Shown one piece after another: positions 17,148 through 27,499 of a stretch of 64,000 bases of DNA; positions within the stretch are counted from its first letter, which is position 1, and every line of letters begins with the position of its first letter. Below the pieces are notes generated by a model. That model worked only from the letters and a program-made list of their open reading frames with translations, was not told the DNA's origin and did no database searches. This DNA comes from Spirochaetales bacterium (GTDB lineage Bacteria; Spirochaetota; Spirochaetia; JABMQR01). Where the stretch lies: NCBI GenBank assembly GCA_018399255.1, contig JAGYPA010000004.1, forward strand, positions 51,456 to 115,455, given 5' to 3'. The translations under genes were made by a program, and so were the position numbers.

Positions 17148-17755
17148 GTGACAGTTTTATGAATGACTGGGTTTATACCGATACCGTCAAAGAACACTTT
17201 ATGAATCCTAAAAATATCCTCAATGATCCCGACTACCAGGATGATGGACGCGGAATGGTGGGCAGCATGGCCTGCGGAGACCAGATGCTGGTTGTCATCA
17301 AGGTGGAAAATGATAGAATTGCAGACTGCAAATGGAAGACCTATGGATGCGCCAGTGCAATTGCCAGCACCTCCATGATGTCGGAAATGGCAGCGGGAAT
17401 GACGCTTGATGAGGCCTACAATCTTACCCCTCAGATGATAACGGATGCTCTAGGAGGCCTGCCGCAGCATAAATTTCATTGTTCAGTATTAGGGGATAAA
17501 GCCTTACGGGCCGCAATAGATGATTATCTTGAGCGGGTCGGCCGGGAAAATCCCTTTAAGAAACAGATTGCAAAAATTGTCTGTGAATGCAAAGGCATAA
17601 CTGACCAGCAGATTGAGGCTCTTGTAAAAGCAGGAACAGTGGATACTCTAGAGCAGCTGCAGCAGGAAACCGGACTGGGAACGGTCTGCGGAAAATGCAA
17701 AACACTGGCAGAAGATATGGTTGAAGAGTTCCGTCATATTTACGGCAGAGAGTAG
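17144..17755 (+). CDS. nifU: NifU-like Fe-S scaffold with BFD-type [2Fe-2S] domain
   Basis: Iron-sulfur scaffold of 203 residues that receives sulfur from the coupled NifS. The N-terminal IscU-like domain has its three cluster cysteines in MACGDQML, YGCASAIASTSMMSEM and HKFHCSVLGDKAL. The C-terminal part (about residues 145-200) is a BFD-like [2Fe-2S] domain with CECKGITDQQ and LGTVCGKCKTL. The third, C-terminal thioredoxin-like Nfu domain of nitrogenase NifU is absent. No nif genes are nearby, so this is the general assembly system rather than a nitrogenase one. Confidence 0.92.
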   Translation: MSDSFMNDWVYTDTVKEHFMNPKNILNDPDYQDDGRGMVGSMACGDQMLVVIKVENDRIADCKWKTYGCASAIASTSMMSEMAAGMTLDEAYNLTPQMITDALGGLPQHKFHCSVLGDKALRAAIDDYLERVGRENPFKKQIAKIVCECKGITDQQIEALVKAGTVDTLEQLQQETGLGTVCGKCKTLAEDMVEEFRHIYGRE

Positions 17756-17765
17756 GCGGTATATA

Positions 17766-18101
17766 ATGAGTCAGGCGAGTAAAAATTCCGCTTCCGGCGG
17801 CAGTCAGGCTGACTGCTCAACCGTAACGGAAAATCATTCGGAAGTTTTAGAGCCCTCACTGTATCATGTGATTCTGTTGAATGATGATTTTACCTCTATG
17901 GAATTTGTTATTCAGGCCCTTCAGCAAGTGTTTCACAAGCCTCTGCCGGAGGCAACAAAGATTATGCTTGAAGTTCATAAAAAGGGTCGGGGCATAGCCG
18001 GAACCTATATTCGTGATATTGCGCGAACCAAGGCCGAAAGAGTAATGCATTTGGCTTTCAAGGAGAATTACCCCCTCAAATGCATCCTTGAAAAGGCTTA
18101 G
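17766..18101 (+). CDS. clpS: ATP-dependent Clp protease adaptor ClpS
   Basis: N-recognin adaptor delivering N-degron substrates to ClpA; 111 residues with a divergent 32-residue tail before the folded core. The core is textbook: YHVILLNDDFTSMEFVIQAL (binding pocket around the DD), IMLEVHKKGRGIAGTYIRDI and LKCILEKA. The frame extends upstream into nifU, but ATG 17766 gives the expected length. clpA starts 24 bases later, and aat follows clpA. Confidence 0.95.
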   Translation: MSQASKNSASGGSQADCSTVTENHSEVLEPSLYHVILLNDDFTSMEFVIQALQQVFHKPLPEATKIMLEVHKKGRGIAGTYIRDIARTKAERVMHLAFKENYPLKCILEKA

Positions 18102-18125
18102 GTGTTATATTGGCGGGAGATTAAC

Positions 18126-20516
18126 ATGAAAGTATCAGAGACGGTCCAGGAAGCTCTTGGGACGGCCTATTTGACAGCGCGAGAGTACCAGCATGAGTAC
18201 ATTACCCCTGAACACCTCCTGTATGCGCTGCTCTATTATGAAGAATCAGTCTTTATTCTTGAAGCTTCACAAATTGATATTGAGGAGCTGAAGCATAAGC
18301 TGGATACCTTCTTTACAGAAAAATTACCGCCTGTGGGAAATGCAGGCGAACCTTCGCAGTCGGTTGGATTTCAGGATGTGATCGAAAGAGCCGTAATGCA
18401 CACCGAATCATCACGTAAAGAATTTCTAGAGCTGCCGGACCTTCTGGCATCAATATTTGATGAACCGGAATCCTATGCATCTTACTTTCTTATTCAGGGA
18501 GGTCTGACAAAATATACGCTGCTTGAAACCATCAGCCATAAACTTCCCGTATTCCGTGAAGCAAATTCCGGGTATAGTGCCGGCTCAGGAGAGCCGGGAA
18601 GCAGGATACATAAAAGCAAACCGGAAACAGGCAAGAACTTCAAGCAGGATCAATCCGCCGGGCAGGACCAGAATCAGGATGATGACAATAATGATCAGGT
18701 TAAACAGGGGTCCGGCCGTCAAACGGCAAAAAAGAAAAGTGCGCTTGAATCCTATACCCGGAATCTCACCCGTGAAGATCGTGAAGGTAATCTGGATCCG
18801 CTGATAGGGCGGGCGGATATTCTTGACAGAACCTTGCAGGTTCTCTGCCGGAGGATAAAGAATAATCCCATCCTGGTGGGAGAGCCCGGTGTTGGAAAAA
18901 CAGCCCTGGCATCAGGAATAGCCCAGCGGATCAATGGGGGGGACATACCCAGACGTCTGGCCGAAGCGGAAGTATATGAACTTGACATGGGAGCCTTGCT
19001 GGCCGGTACAAAGTACCGCGGAGATTTTGAGGAGCGGCTTAAGGCGGTTCTTCAGGAACTTGAGAAGCGGGAAGCCATCCTCTTTATAGATGAGATTCAC
19101 ACGATTATCGGGGCAGGGGCGGTATCAGGCGGGTCGGTAGACGGAGCAAATCTTCTCAAGCCCTCCCTGGCCTCCGGAAAAATCAGGTGCATCGGTTCCA
19201 CCACCCAGGATGAGTATAAGAAAATTTTCAGCAGAGACGGGGCTCTTTCTCGACGTTTTCAGAAGGTTGAGGTACCGGAAACCACTAAGGATGAGACAAT
19301 CAGTATTCTCAAAGGGCTTAAAGAACGGTATGAGCAGTATCATCAGGTAAGGTATACCGACACAGCCATCAAGGCGGCTGTAGAGCTCTCTTCAAAATAT
19401 ATTCAGGAACGGTGTCTTCCCGATAAGGCTATTGATGTCATCGATGAAGCGGGAGCCTTAATGCAGCTTCAGCATGCCGCAGGGGGAGGGTATGAAGAAC
19501 CCGGAGAAAAATCAAAAAGAGTAGATGTGCGGTTTATTGAAAAAATTGTGGCCGGCATTGCCCGGGTTCCTGTTACCAATGTGAACAAAACCGAAGTGGA
19601 AAGGCTTAAGGAACTTGGATCCGAGCTGGCACAGCGGATTTTTGGTCAAAGTGAGGCTGTAGCATCTGTTGCAAGTGCCATAAAGCGCAGCAGGGCAGGC
19701 TTCGGCAATGAACGGAAGCCAGTTGCATCATTTCTTTTTGTCGGTCCGACAGGGGTGGGCAAGACGGAACTCTGTCTCCAGCTCTCAGATATACTTGATT
19801 TACCCATGATACGCTTTGATATGAGTGAATACCAGGAAAAGCATACAGTAAGCCGGTTAGTCGGGTCTCCTCCCGGATATGTCGGATATGATGAGGGCGG
19901 ACTCCTTACCGATGCGGTACGAAGACAGCCGCATGCAGTGCTGCTGCTGGATGAGATCGAGAAAGCCCATCAGGATATATACAATATTCTTCTGCAGATT
20001 CTTGACTACGCAACCCTTACTGACAACATGGGACGTAAGGCGGATTTCCGGAATGTCATTATTATTATGACCAGCAATGCCGGCGCAAGGGAAATGGGAA
20101 AGCGGATGATTGGCTTTGTGGGAAGCCAGGGGGCAGAAGTATCTCTGGATAATGCACTGGAAAAGATATTCTCACCGGAATTCAGGAACCGACTTGATAA
20201 GATAGTCACCTTCAAGCGTCTGACCCATGTGGAGATAACCCGGATTGTGGAAAAAGAAATTAATGAGTTCTCTCTCAAGCTGAGGAAGAAGCGGGTTGTC
20301 CTGAATGTTTCACCGGAAGCTGTAGAATGGTTTGTAAAGGAAGGGTATTCAGATGAATTTGGAGCAAGAAATATTTCCCGGCTCATTCAGGATCAGATGA
20401 AAGATTTCTTTGTTGATGAGATACTGTTCGGCAGGCTTTCAAACGGCGGATCGGCATCAGTGATAGTGAAAGAGGGGAAAGTTTTTCTAGAAGCAGAAGC
20501 CCCGGCAACCGTCTGA
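18126..20516 (+). CDS. clpA: ATP-dependent Clp protease ATPase subunit ClpA
   Basis: Double-AAA+ unfoldase of 796 residues working with ClpP. After the N-domain (Clp repeats, residues 1-140) comes a polar linker rich in Gln/Asp/Asn (about 165-205). AAA-1 has Walker A GEPGVGKTALASG and Walker B ILFIDEIHTIIG; AAA-2 has GPTGVGKTELCLQ and LLLDEIEKAHQDIYN. There is no long coiled-coil M domain, which separates it from ClpB/ClpC. An IGF tripeptide (MIGFVGSQG) in AAA-2 is the ClpP-docking loop. ATG 18126 follows GGGAGA by 6 bases. clpP is not in the window. Confidence 0.95.
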   Translation: MKVSETVQEALGTAYLTAREYQHEYITPEHLLYALLYYEESVFILEASQIDIEELKHKLDTFFTEKLPPVGNAGEPSQSVGFQDVIERAVMHTESSRKEFLELPDLLASIFDEPESYASYFLIQGGLTKYTLLETISHKLPVFREANSGYSAGSGEPGSRIHKSKPETGKNFKQDQSAGQDQNQDDDNNDQVKQGSGRQTAKKKSALESYTRNLTREDREGNLDPLIGRADILDRTLQVLCRRIKNNPILVGEPGVGKTALASGIAQRINGGDIPRRLAEAEVYELDMGALLAGTKYRGDFEERLKAVLQELEKREAILFIDEIHTIIGAGAVSGGSVDGANLLKPSLASGKIRCIGSTTQDEYKKIFSRDGALSRRFQKVEVPETTKDETISILKGLKERYEQYHQVRYTDTAIKAAVELSSKYIQERCLPDKAIDVIDEAGALMQLQHAAGGGYEEPGEKSKRVDVRFIEKIVAGIARVPVTNVNKTEVERLKELGSELAQRIFGQSEAVASVASAIKRSRAGFGNERKPVASFLFVGPTGVGKTELCLQLSDILDLPMIRFDMSEYQEKHTVSRLVGSPPGYVGYDEGGLLTDAVRRQPHAVLLLDEIEKAHQDIYNILLQILDYATLTDNMGRKADFRNVIIIMTSNAGAREMGKRMIGFVGSQGAEVSLDNALEKIFSPEFRNRLDKIVTFKRLTHVEITRIVEKEINEFSLKLRKKRVVLNVSPEAVEWFVKEGYSDEFGARNISRLIQDQMKDFFVDEILFGRLSNGGSASVIVKEGKVFLEAEAPATV

Positions 20517-20533
20517 CGGGCTTGCAAGTAATA

Positions 20534-21211
20534 ATGGATGAGATGTTTCCCTATGTCCATGAGCACCAGAGGGTACAATTTCCCGAGGTGCAGGACGACT
20601 CAGGTATAGTTGCAGTAGGAGGGAATCTCACTCCGGGTATGCTTCTTTCGGCATATGAGCAGGGGATTTTCCCCTGGTACAGTCCTGGTGAACCGATTCT
20701 CTGGTGGAATCCTCCTCGAAGGGCAGTTATTCTGCCCGGTGACCTCCATATTTCAAGATCTCTGCGCAAAGTGCTTGACCGCGGTTATTTTTCTATTACC
20801 ATGAACCGGGCCTTTGACAAGGTTATCCGTGCCTGCAAAGAGATCGAACGACCCGGGCAGGAGGGGACATGGATTACTGATGAGATGGCTGATGCCTATT
20901 CACACCTGCACCAGCTGGGGTATGCGTATTCATTTGAAGTCTGGTCTCCTGAGTTTTCCGCCGAAAATCCTGCCGGCGGGCTTTACGGAATCAAGTTGGG
21001 AAATGCTTTCTTCGGGGAGTCGATGTTTTCGTACGTCTCCAACGCCTCCAAGGCAGCATTGGTCTCCCTATACCGATACATGCAAAACCTGCGCATGGTT
21101 ATGATAGACTGCCAGATTATGAACCCCCATCTCGAGTCAATGGGGACAAGGGAAATCTCTCGGGAAGAATTTACTGCGCTTCTGAAAACAGCCCTGAAAG
21201 CAGCTGACTAA
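20534..21211 (+). CDS. aat: Leucyl/phenylalanyl-tRNA--protein transferase
   Basis: Transfers Leu or Phe from aminoacyl-tRNA to proteins with N-terminal Lys or Arg, making N-degrons that ClpS recognises; 225 residues. Conserved blocks are VAVGGNLTPGMLLSAYEQGI, FPWYSPGEPILWWNPPRRAV, GGLYGIKLGNAFFGESMFS and IDCQIMNPHLESMGTREI. The start at ATG 20534 gives the usual N-terminus; the ribosome binding site is poor, suggesting coupling to clpA 17 bases upstream. clpS, clpA and aat together make up the bacterial Leu/N-degron branch. Confidence 0.94.
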   Translation: MDEMFPYVHEHQRVQFPEVQDDSGIVAVGGNLTPGMLLSAYEQGIFPWYSPGEPILWWNPPRRAVILPGDLHISRSLRKVLDRGYFSITMNRAFDKVIRACKEIERPGQEGTWITDEMADAYSHLHQLGYAYSFEVWSPEFSAENPAGGLYGIKLGNAFFGESMFSYVSNASKAALVSLYRYMQNLRMVMIDCQIMNPHLESMGTREISREEFTALLKTALKAAD

Positions 21212-21225
21212 CATATGAAACTGAC

Positions 21226-22944
21226 TCAATTGTCATGAAAAATGGAGCCGCCGATGAATTCACGCAGCAGTGAATCAGTCGGAACACTTTCTGACGGCAA
21301 CGGATGAAATTTTTCCAGGAAAGTCAGCAGTCTGACCGCATGCCAATAGGTCTGGTCGGATGGCTTGACCATTTTCAGAAGCGGTTCGGCAAAGGGTTTG
21401 AGAACGGCCAGCTCATAGTCCAGAGCCGAATTGAAGGCTATATCAGCATTATCCTGAAACGGAAAAATGTAGTTTTTTTCTCCATTATGAACAGACGGCC
21501 ACATATTGAGAGTTTCCGCAGCCGGCATCCCCCGGAAATTGTGATCCCGGACTATTCTCCGGATAATACGGTTATCGGTCGTTGATATCCGGTTGTGATT
21601 ATCGAGGTTGAGCTGGGTCAGGGCAGAAATGTAGATCTTGAATTTAGCAGAAGGCGAGATATGAGGGGTGAGGTTCGGATTGAGTCCATGAATTCCCTCA
21701 AGAATAATGATGCCGTTTTCGGGCAGCTGAACAAGGTGCTCTTCCGGCAGCCTTTTTGCGATGCTGAAATCAAAACGGGGGATCATAGCCTTCCCGGTTT
21801 CTGAAAGCTGGATAAGATCGGCATTCAGCCGTTCTGTATCGAGGGCTCCCAGAATCTCGAGGTCTGGATTGCCGTCAGCATCTATCGGGACATCAGCCCG
21901 GTTGCGATAATAATCATCCAGAGATATGGGAATCGGTACCAGCCCCAGTACCTGCAGCTGAATACTCAGCTTACGGGCAAAAGTGGTCTTTCCGGAAGAT
22001 GAGGGTCCTGCAATCAAAATGAACTTGAGGGAGGCGTTCGTGTCAGCTTTTTTTTGACCTATCAGATCGGCTATCTGGGAAATTTTTTTATTTTGAAGAG
22101 ATTCGGCAATTCTGATGAAAGGAATGAACTTACGCTCCTCACACAGGCGGTTCAGTTTACCGAGACAGTCCACTGAAAGGATAGAGCCCCACTGCTTATA
22201 CTCCTGAAAGATGGAAAAAATGGTCGGGTTGTCGGAGAATTCTGCTATTTCGAATGGATCTGCAGAACGTGGATAGCGCAGAAGCAGTCCGTTTGCTCCG
22301 TAGCGGCGCAATTCATAGCGGGTAATGAGTGCGGTAGTTGAGAGCAGCGGTTCGTAAGAGATATCCTGGTACCCGCTGCAGGCATAGATCTGGATTGATG
22401 CCCTGTTCTGTCCCTGCAGGAGCAATACGCTGTTTTTCCGGCCGGCCTGCTCAAACCATTCTATCGCTTCTCCGTAGGCCGCAATCTTACTGGTAATCGG
22501 CAGGGCGGCAGCGGCAAGTTCTTTCACGGCAGCTTCCAGACTGCTGACAAGTTCATCGCTGACAGGCAGGTCGTCATTAAAGGAGTAGTAGTAGCCGTCG
22601 CCCAAAGTGTGGCCGATCATCATATCCCGTTCAGGACAGACATGCATCCCCGCCATGGTCAGGAGAAAATTGAGCGTGTGCCGGTACATGCGCTTGCCCT
22701 GCTCCGAAAACAGTCGCAACGGCTGTATTGAGCAGTTATACTCAATAGGATCAGACAGGCTCTTAAGCTCATTGTTAACGAGAACGGCTACAATCGGGTT
22801 ATCTTCGTACTTCCATGGACCATCTTTGTGAAAACCAGCACAGCCGGAAACCTCGAGGGCTGTTGCCGTCCTGGTTCCGAAAGGGAACTGTAAGGATCCC
22901 GTATTGGGGGAATCAGGAAATTTCACAAAAATTTCTTGCATCAT
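21226..22944 (-). CDS. Two-domain nucleoside (uridine-type) kinase
   Basis: Protein of 572 residues with an N-terminal half resembling the TGS/editing-type domains of threonyl-tRNA synthetase and a C-terminal uridine kinase/phosphoribulokinase domain. The N-terminal half contains MMIGHTLGDGYYYSF, a form of the HxxxH editing-domain region. The kinase half has P-loop AGPSSSGKTTFARKL, substrate segment PISLDDYYRNRADVP and IIILEGIHGLNP. This fusion is found in several anaerobes, usually annotated udk or nucleoside kinase. The preferred nucleoside is not evident. A GAGGAG site precedes the ATG. It is convergent with aat and lies 44 bases after the sugar isomerase gene on the same strand. Confidence 0.85.
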   Translation of the reverse strand: MMQEIFVKFPDSPNTGSLQFPFGTRTATALEVSGCAGFHKDGPWKYEDNPIVAVLVNNELKSLSDPIEYNCSIQPLRLFSEQGKRMYRHTLNFLLTMAGMHVCPERDMMIGHTLGDGYYYSFNDDLPVSDELVSSLEAAVKELAAAALPITSKIAAYGEAIEWFEQAGRKNSVLLLQGQNRASIQIYACSGYQDISYEPLLSTTALITRYELRRYGANGLLLRYPRSADPFEIAEFSDNPTIFSIFQEYKQWGSILSVDCLGKLNRLCEERKFIPFIRIAESLQNKKISQIADLIGQKKADTNASLKFILIAGPSSSGKTTFARKLSIQLQVLGLVPIPISLDDYYRNRADVPIDADGNPDLEILGALDTERLNADLIQLSETGKAMIPRFDFSIAKRLPEEHLVQLPENGIIILEGIHGLNPNLTPHISPSAKFKIYISALTQLNLDNHNRISTTDNRIIRRIVRDHNFRGMPAAETLNMWPSVHNGEKNYIFPFQDNADIAFNSALDYELAVLKPFAEPLLKMVKPSDQTYWHAVRLLTFLEKFHPLPSESVPTDSLLREFIGGSIFHDN

Positions 22945-22988
22945 ACTGTTTTTCTCCTCGCCGGGGCTGGTATCTCTATAGGTTCCAG

Positions 22989-23972
22989 TTACTCAATATC
23001 TTCCCATTGCGGAACACGGGGCGGAAAATTCAGCCCTCTGGTAAATTCACAGGCATCTTTAAGACCGAAATCGCGATCCATATCCGCGTCTTCCCAGGCA
23101 ACTGACAGCGGACCTTCATAGCCGGCTCTGTTGAGCTCCCGTATAATTGCCTCAAAATTGACATCTCCGTGTCCGGGTGAGCGGAAATTCCAACCTCTCT
23201 GAGGATCTCCGAAATCAAGATGCGAACCAAGGATTCCCGTTCTGCCGTCAAGCGTAACGGCAGCATCCCTGATGTGAACATGGTAAATCCTCTCCGGGAA
23301 ATCCCTGATGACAAGTTCGGGCTGAATTCCCTGCCAGATCAGGTGAGACGGATTGAAGTTTATTCCCAGAGTATCCCGGTAATCGAACAGTTCAAGCGTT
23401 TTTTTCAGCGTGTAGTAGTCAAAAGCGATCTCGGAAGGGTGAACTTCAAGAGCGAACCGTATGCCGGCCTCGTCAAACACATCGAAAATTGGTGACCAGA
23501 GATCCTTGATCAGGCTGAAACCGTCCTCGATGGTGTTTCGGTCTACCGGTGGATAGGCATATGCAAAACGCCAGATAGGGGAGCCTAAAAACCCGGTTAC
23601 TACCGATGCTCCCAGGGCGGCGGCAGCTTGAGCGGTAAGCTTCATCTCCTCGACAGCCCATTCTCTGATCGAATTGGGGGAATTTGCCAATTCCTCCGGT
23701 GCAAAAGTGTTAATCCGGGGATCCCAGAGGTCTCCGATGCACTTCCCGGTCTGGTGGGCGGCTAGAGCGAAGCAGGCAAGATTATTCTTAGCAAGAAGCT
23801 TCTTGATGTGAGGCATATAATCCTGCTCATACATCGCGCTGGGAACCGAAAAATGATCCGGCCAGCAAGCCAGTTCCACACCGTCATATCCGCAGCTGCT
23901 GAATTTTCTGAAGGCTTCTTCCAGCGAAAGGTCTGTCCAGTGTCCAGAGAAAATGGTTACCGGCCTTACCAT
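22989..23972 (-). CDS. Sugar phosphate isomerase/epimerase (TIM barrel)
   Basis: Xylose isomerase-like TIM-barrel protein of 327 residues. Features are GYDGVELACWPDHFSV near the N-terminus, ALEVHPSEIAFD with a metal-binding Glu, GINFNPSHLIWQGI, VHIRDAAV and the C-terminal PGHGDVNFEAIIRELN and PLSVAWED, matching the metal-ligand layout of the AP-endonuclease-2 superfamily. The start ATG at 23970-23972 has GGAGG 8 bases upstream; an in-frame ATG 17 codons further up lies across a palindrome. The substrate is unknown. Many relatives act on keto-sugars or inositols. Confidence 0.85.
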   Translation of the reverse strand: MVRPVTIFSGHWTDLSLEEAFRKFSSCGYDGVELACWPDHFSVPSAMYEQDYMPHIKKLLAKNNLACFALAAHQTGKCIGDLWDPRINTFAPEELANSPNSIREWAVEEMKLTAQAAAALGASVVTGFLGSPIWRFAYAYPPVDRNTIEDGFSLIKDLWSPIFDVFDEAGIRFALEVHPSEIAFDYYTLKKTLELFDYRDTLGINFNPSHLIWQGIQPELVIRDFPERIYHVHIRDAAVTLDGRTGILGSHLDFGDPQRGWNFRSPGHGDVNFEAIIRELNRAGYEGPLSVAWEDADMDRDFGLKDACEFTRGLNFPPRVPQWEDIE

Positions 23973-24003
23973 GAAACACCTCCGCAATGTCACTTTTTGT
24001 ATT

Positions 24004-24015
24004 TTGTTATAACAA
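24004..24015. promoter_or_regulatory. 12-bp palindrome TTGTTATAACAA
   Basis: Perfect 12-base palindrome 31 bases upstream of the sugar isomerase start. Its position and symmetry suit an operator for a LacI- or GntR-like regulator, but no regulator gene is adjacent and no matching second copy was seen. Confidence 0.35.
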
Positions 24016-24088
24016 GATATCACAGTGTTTTAATGATTGCAATAAAATGCCTGCCTGCCTTCATAAATGGTCTTTCAGTACGGTTGTC

Positions 24089-25291
24089 TCAATTTCTTTT
24101 CTGCAGGAGATCCTGAACAGCGCTGCGGAGAATGTTCAGCATGGCAGTAATATCTTCTGATGTTACGGTAAGCGGCGGTACAAATCTGATTACCCGCGGG
24201 CCGGCGCCAACCAGCAGCAGTCCTTTGCTGAGCGATGCGGCAATAAAGGGAGCCGCTTCTCGAGAGAGCTCGATACCCTGCATAAGACCAAGCCCCCGGA
24301 CATCAATAATGAGGTCTGGGAATTCGCGCTGAAGGAGAGTCAGACCATCGGTAAGTTCCTTGCCCCTGGCTGCGGTATTGTTAATGACGGTACCCTCTTT
24401 GAGCTGGGTGAGCATTACCTCAGCCGCCGCAGCAGCAAGCAGGTTTCCGCCAAAGGTAGATGCATGATCTCCCGGAGAAAATGCGGATGCGGCCTTTTCC
24501 CCTGCGACCAGGGCGCCCACCGGAACACCGGCACCGAGTCCCTTAGCCAGCGTCACTGCATCGGGAATCACTCCGAACTCCTGAAACGCAAAGGGTTTCC
24601 CGATTCTGCCCATGCCGCACTGCACCTCATCAAATATCAGAAGGGCATTATGAGCACGCAGAGCTGCCGTACTGCAGGAAATGTGCGGCGGATGGATGCC
24701 GCCTTCTCCCGAACAGGTTTGAGAATTTACCGCACAGGTATTGTCATCAATCAGTTCCCGGACACTGGCGCTGCTGTTGTAGACGGCATAGACAATTTCC
24801 GGCATAAGGGGAGCAAATCCCTTATGATATTTCGTCTGTCCGGTAGCCGTTACCGCACCGTAGGTCCGCCCATGAGAAAGGAGTCCTTCATAGAGATTAT
24901 CTTGACTGCTTTCGGGGCTTTATATATGGAACCATATTTTCTGGCAAGCTTGATGGCCGCTGGTGGCTTCGCGCTGTTGCAGAAAAACACCCTGTCCAGA
25001 CCGCTCAATTCAGCCAGCAAGGCACGGCACGAATGGCATAGGCATTCCAGTAAAGATTTGAGCAGTGGGTCAGCCCTGAGTCAATCACTTCCTGCAGCGC
25101 CGTCGCAAGCTCACGGTTCCCGTAACCAAGGGCATTGACGGCAATGCCTCCGACAAAATCCAGATAGGTTTTACCGAGGTCAGTATATAGCTGCCCTTTC
25201 CGCCCGATAGTACTATCGGAAGCTGGGCGTAGGTGTTCATAAAGTGTTTTTTGCCCGTTTCTATCATTTCAGCAATGGTATTCTCTTTCAT
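24089..25291 (-). pseudogene. argD: Acetylornithine aminotransferase, frameshifted
   Basis: PLP aminotransferase of arginine synthesis, in pieces. The N-terminal piece (from ATG at 25291) reads FMNTYAQLPIVLSGGKGSYI, then loses frame. The C-terminal two thirds are intact from about 24805 to 24089, with LLIFDEVQCGMGRIGKPFAF, the PLP-lysine region VTLAKGLGAGVPVGA and DHASTFGGNLLA. The middle is spread over other frames. It follows argB by 10 bases and is the last gene of the argC-J-B-D order. Whether the breaks are real or sequence errors cannot be decided here. Confidence 0.85.
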
Positions 25292-25301
25292 GTAATATTC
25301 C

Positions 25302-26164
<863 letters not shown>

Positions 26165-26185
26165 TGCGTTTTCCTTTGCTGCTTG

Positions 26186-27485
26186 CTAACCGTAAAACAC
26201 CCCGCATTCCAATCGTTCGGATACTCACCGTTTATCTTGACATACTCATAGCTGAGTCACAGCCCCATGCAGGGCAGCCTCTCCCATCCTGGAAGCACGG
26301 CTGCGGTATTAACCAGTTCCTTATTTTTCCAGTATTTCCAGGGCAAGATTCTCATCAAACGGAACCGGGGACCCCGTTTTCAGCAAGAGAATGTCTGCTT
26401 GCTCACTGGAGATTGTCAGAGTCCACCGAGTCCGGGTCAAAGTCCGGCTCCTGAGTATCCCATGGCGCAGAGAATCCTTCCCCAGTTGGCGTCCTCCCCA
26501 AATAAGGCTGTCTTGACCAGGTTGGAATGATGGACTTTGCCAGAGTTCTGCATCCTCAACGGTCTTTGCCCCTGTTACGGGCGCCTCGACAAACTTGCTG
26601 GCTCCCTCGTCACGGACAATCTGCTTTGAAAGATATCCGTGAACATAATCAAAAGCCTGCTTGAATTCAGCGAATTCAGCGTGTACCGCGCAACAGCTGG
26701 GCTGCTCCGGAGGCTCCATTGGCTAGAACCAGGACGGTATCGTTGGTACTCCGTATCTCCGTCAACTGATATCATATATTGTAAGTCGAGCTGATTGAGT
26801 CTCCAAGGGGTGACTGCAGTGTTTCAGCATTGACAGCCGCATCAGTAACTATAAACGAGAGGAGGGTTGCCATATTCCTGAATCATTCCCGACCCTTTTG
26901 CAATTCCGGCTATGGTTATCGCTCGGGCTCTCTGCTTTATCATCCGCTGTTTATCTATATTTTTTATCATCTGTTTTTTCAAAGACCGGCCGCAGATTTC
27001 CACGGCAATTCTTTGATGAAGGTGTCGGTGGTCAGGATTGCTTCGGCGGCATCCAGAGCTGCCTCGCGGGGATTTGCTCAAGCTGCAGGGCACCTGTTTA
27101 ATTCCCTTCTCGACGGTATCCATGGAGAGGAAACGCCGATGACTCCTGTAGAGCAGACAAGTACCTGATCGGGGATGCTGCGCCAACAGCTGAAGCTCCA
27201 GTTTCCGCCATCTTCCGGCATCGATGAGACCCTGCTTTCCGGTGCAGGCATTGGCATTGCCGCTGTTGATGACAATGGCGCGAACCGGTTTTTCTGCCGG
27301 CGATTATCTGTTTATCGTAGACTACCGGGGCTGCCTGCACTCTGTTGGTGGTAAAAACTCCCGCTGCTGGAGGCGGGGGTGTCGCTACGATGATTGCCAG
27401 GTCCTTTTTTGCCCGCTTTAGTGCCTGAATGGATACCGGCTGAGAATCCCTTTACTGCACTCAGTCCTCCGTCAATTTGTTTCAT
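26186..27485 (-). pseudogene. argJ: ArgJ bifunctional acetyltransferase, frameshifted
   Basis: Glutamate N-acetyltransferase / ornithine acetyltransferase. It opens MKQIDGGLSAVKGFSAGIHS at 27485, then GVFTTNRVQAAPVV appears in shifted frames, near where the SGNANA region should follow. The C-terminal part has [24 protein letters not shown] and VPFDENLALEILEK, then YEYVKINGEYP at the end. Frame changes are frequent. ArgJ in place of separate argA/argE indicates the cyclic arginine pathway. Confidence 0.82.
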
Positions 27486-27499
27486 AGCGAAATTCTCCT

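Noticed and set aside
17144..17755. Nitrogen fixation capacity suggested by nifS/nifU-type genes
   Set aside because: No nitrogenase genes are present and the NifU-like protein lacks the third domain; these genes serve general Fe-S assembly in many anaerobes.
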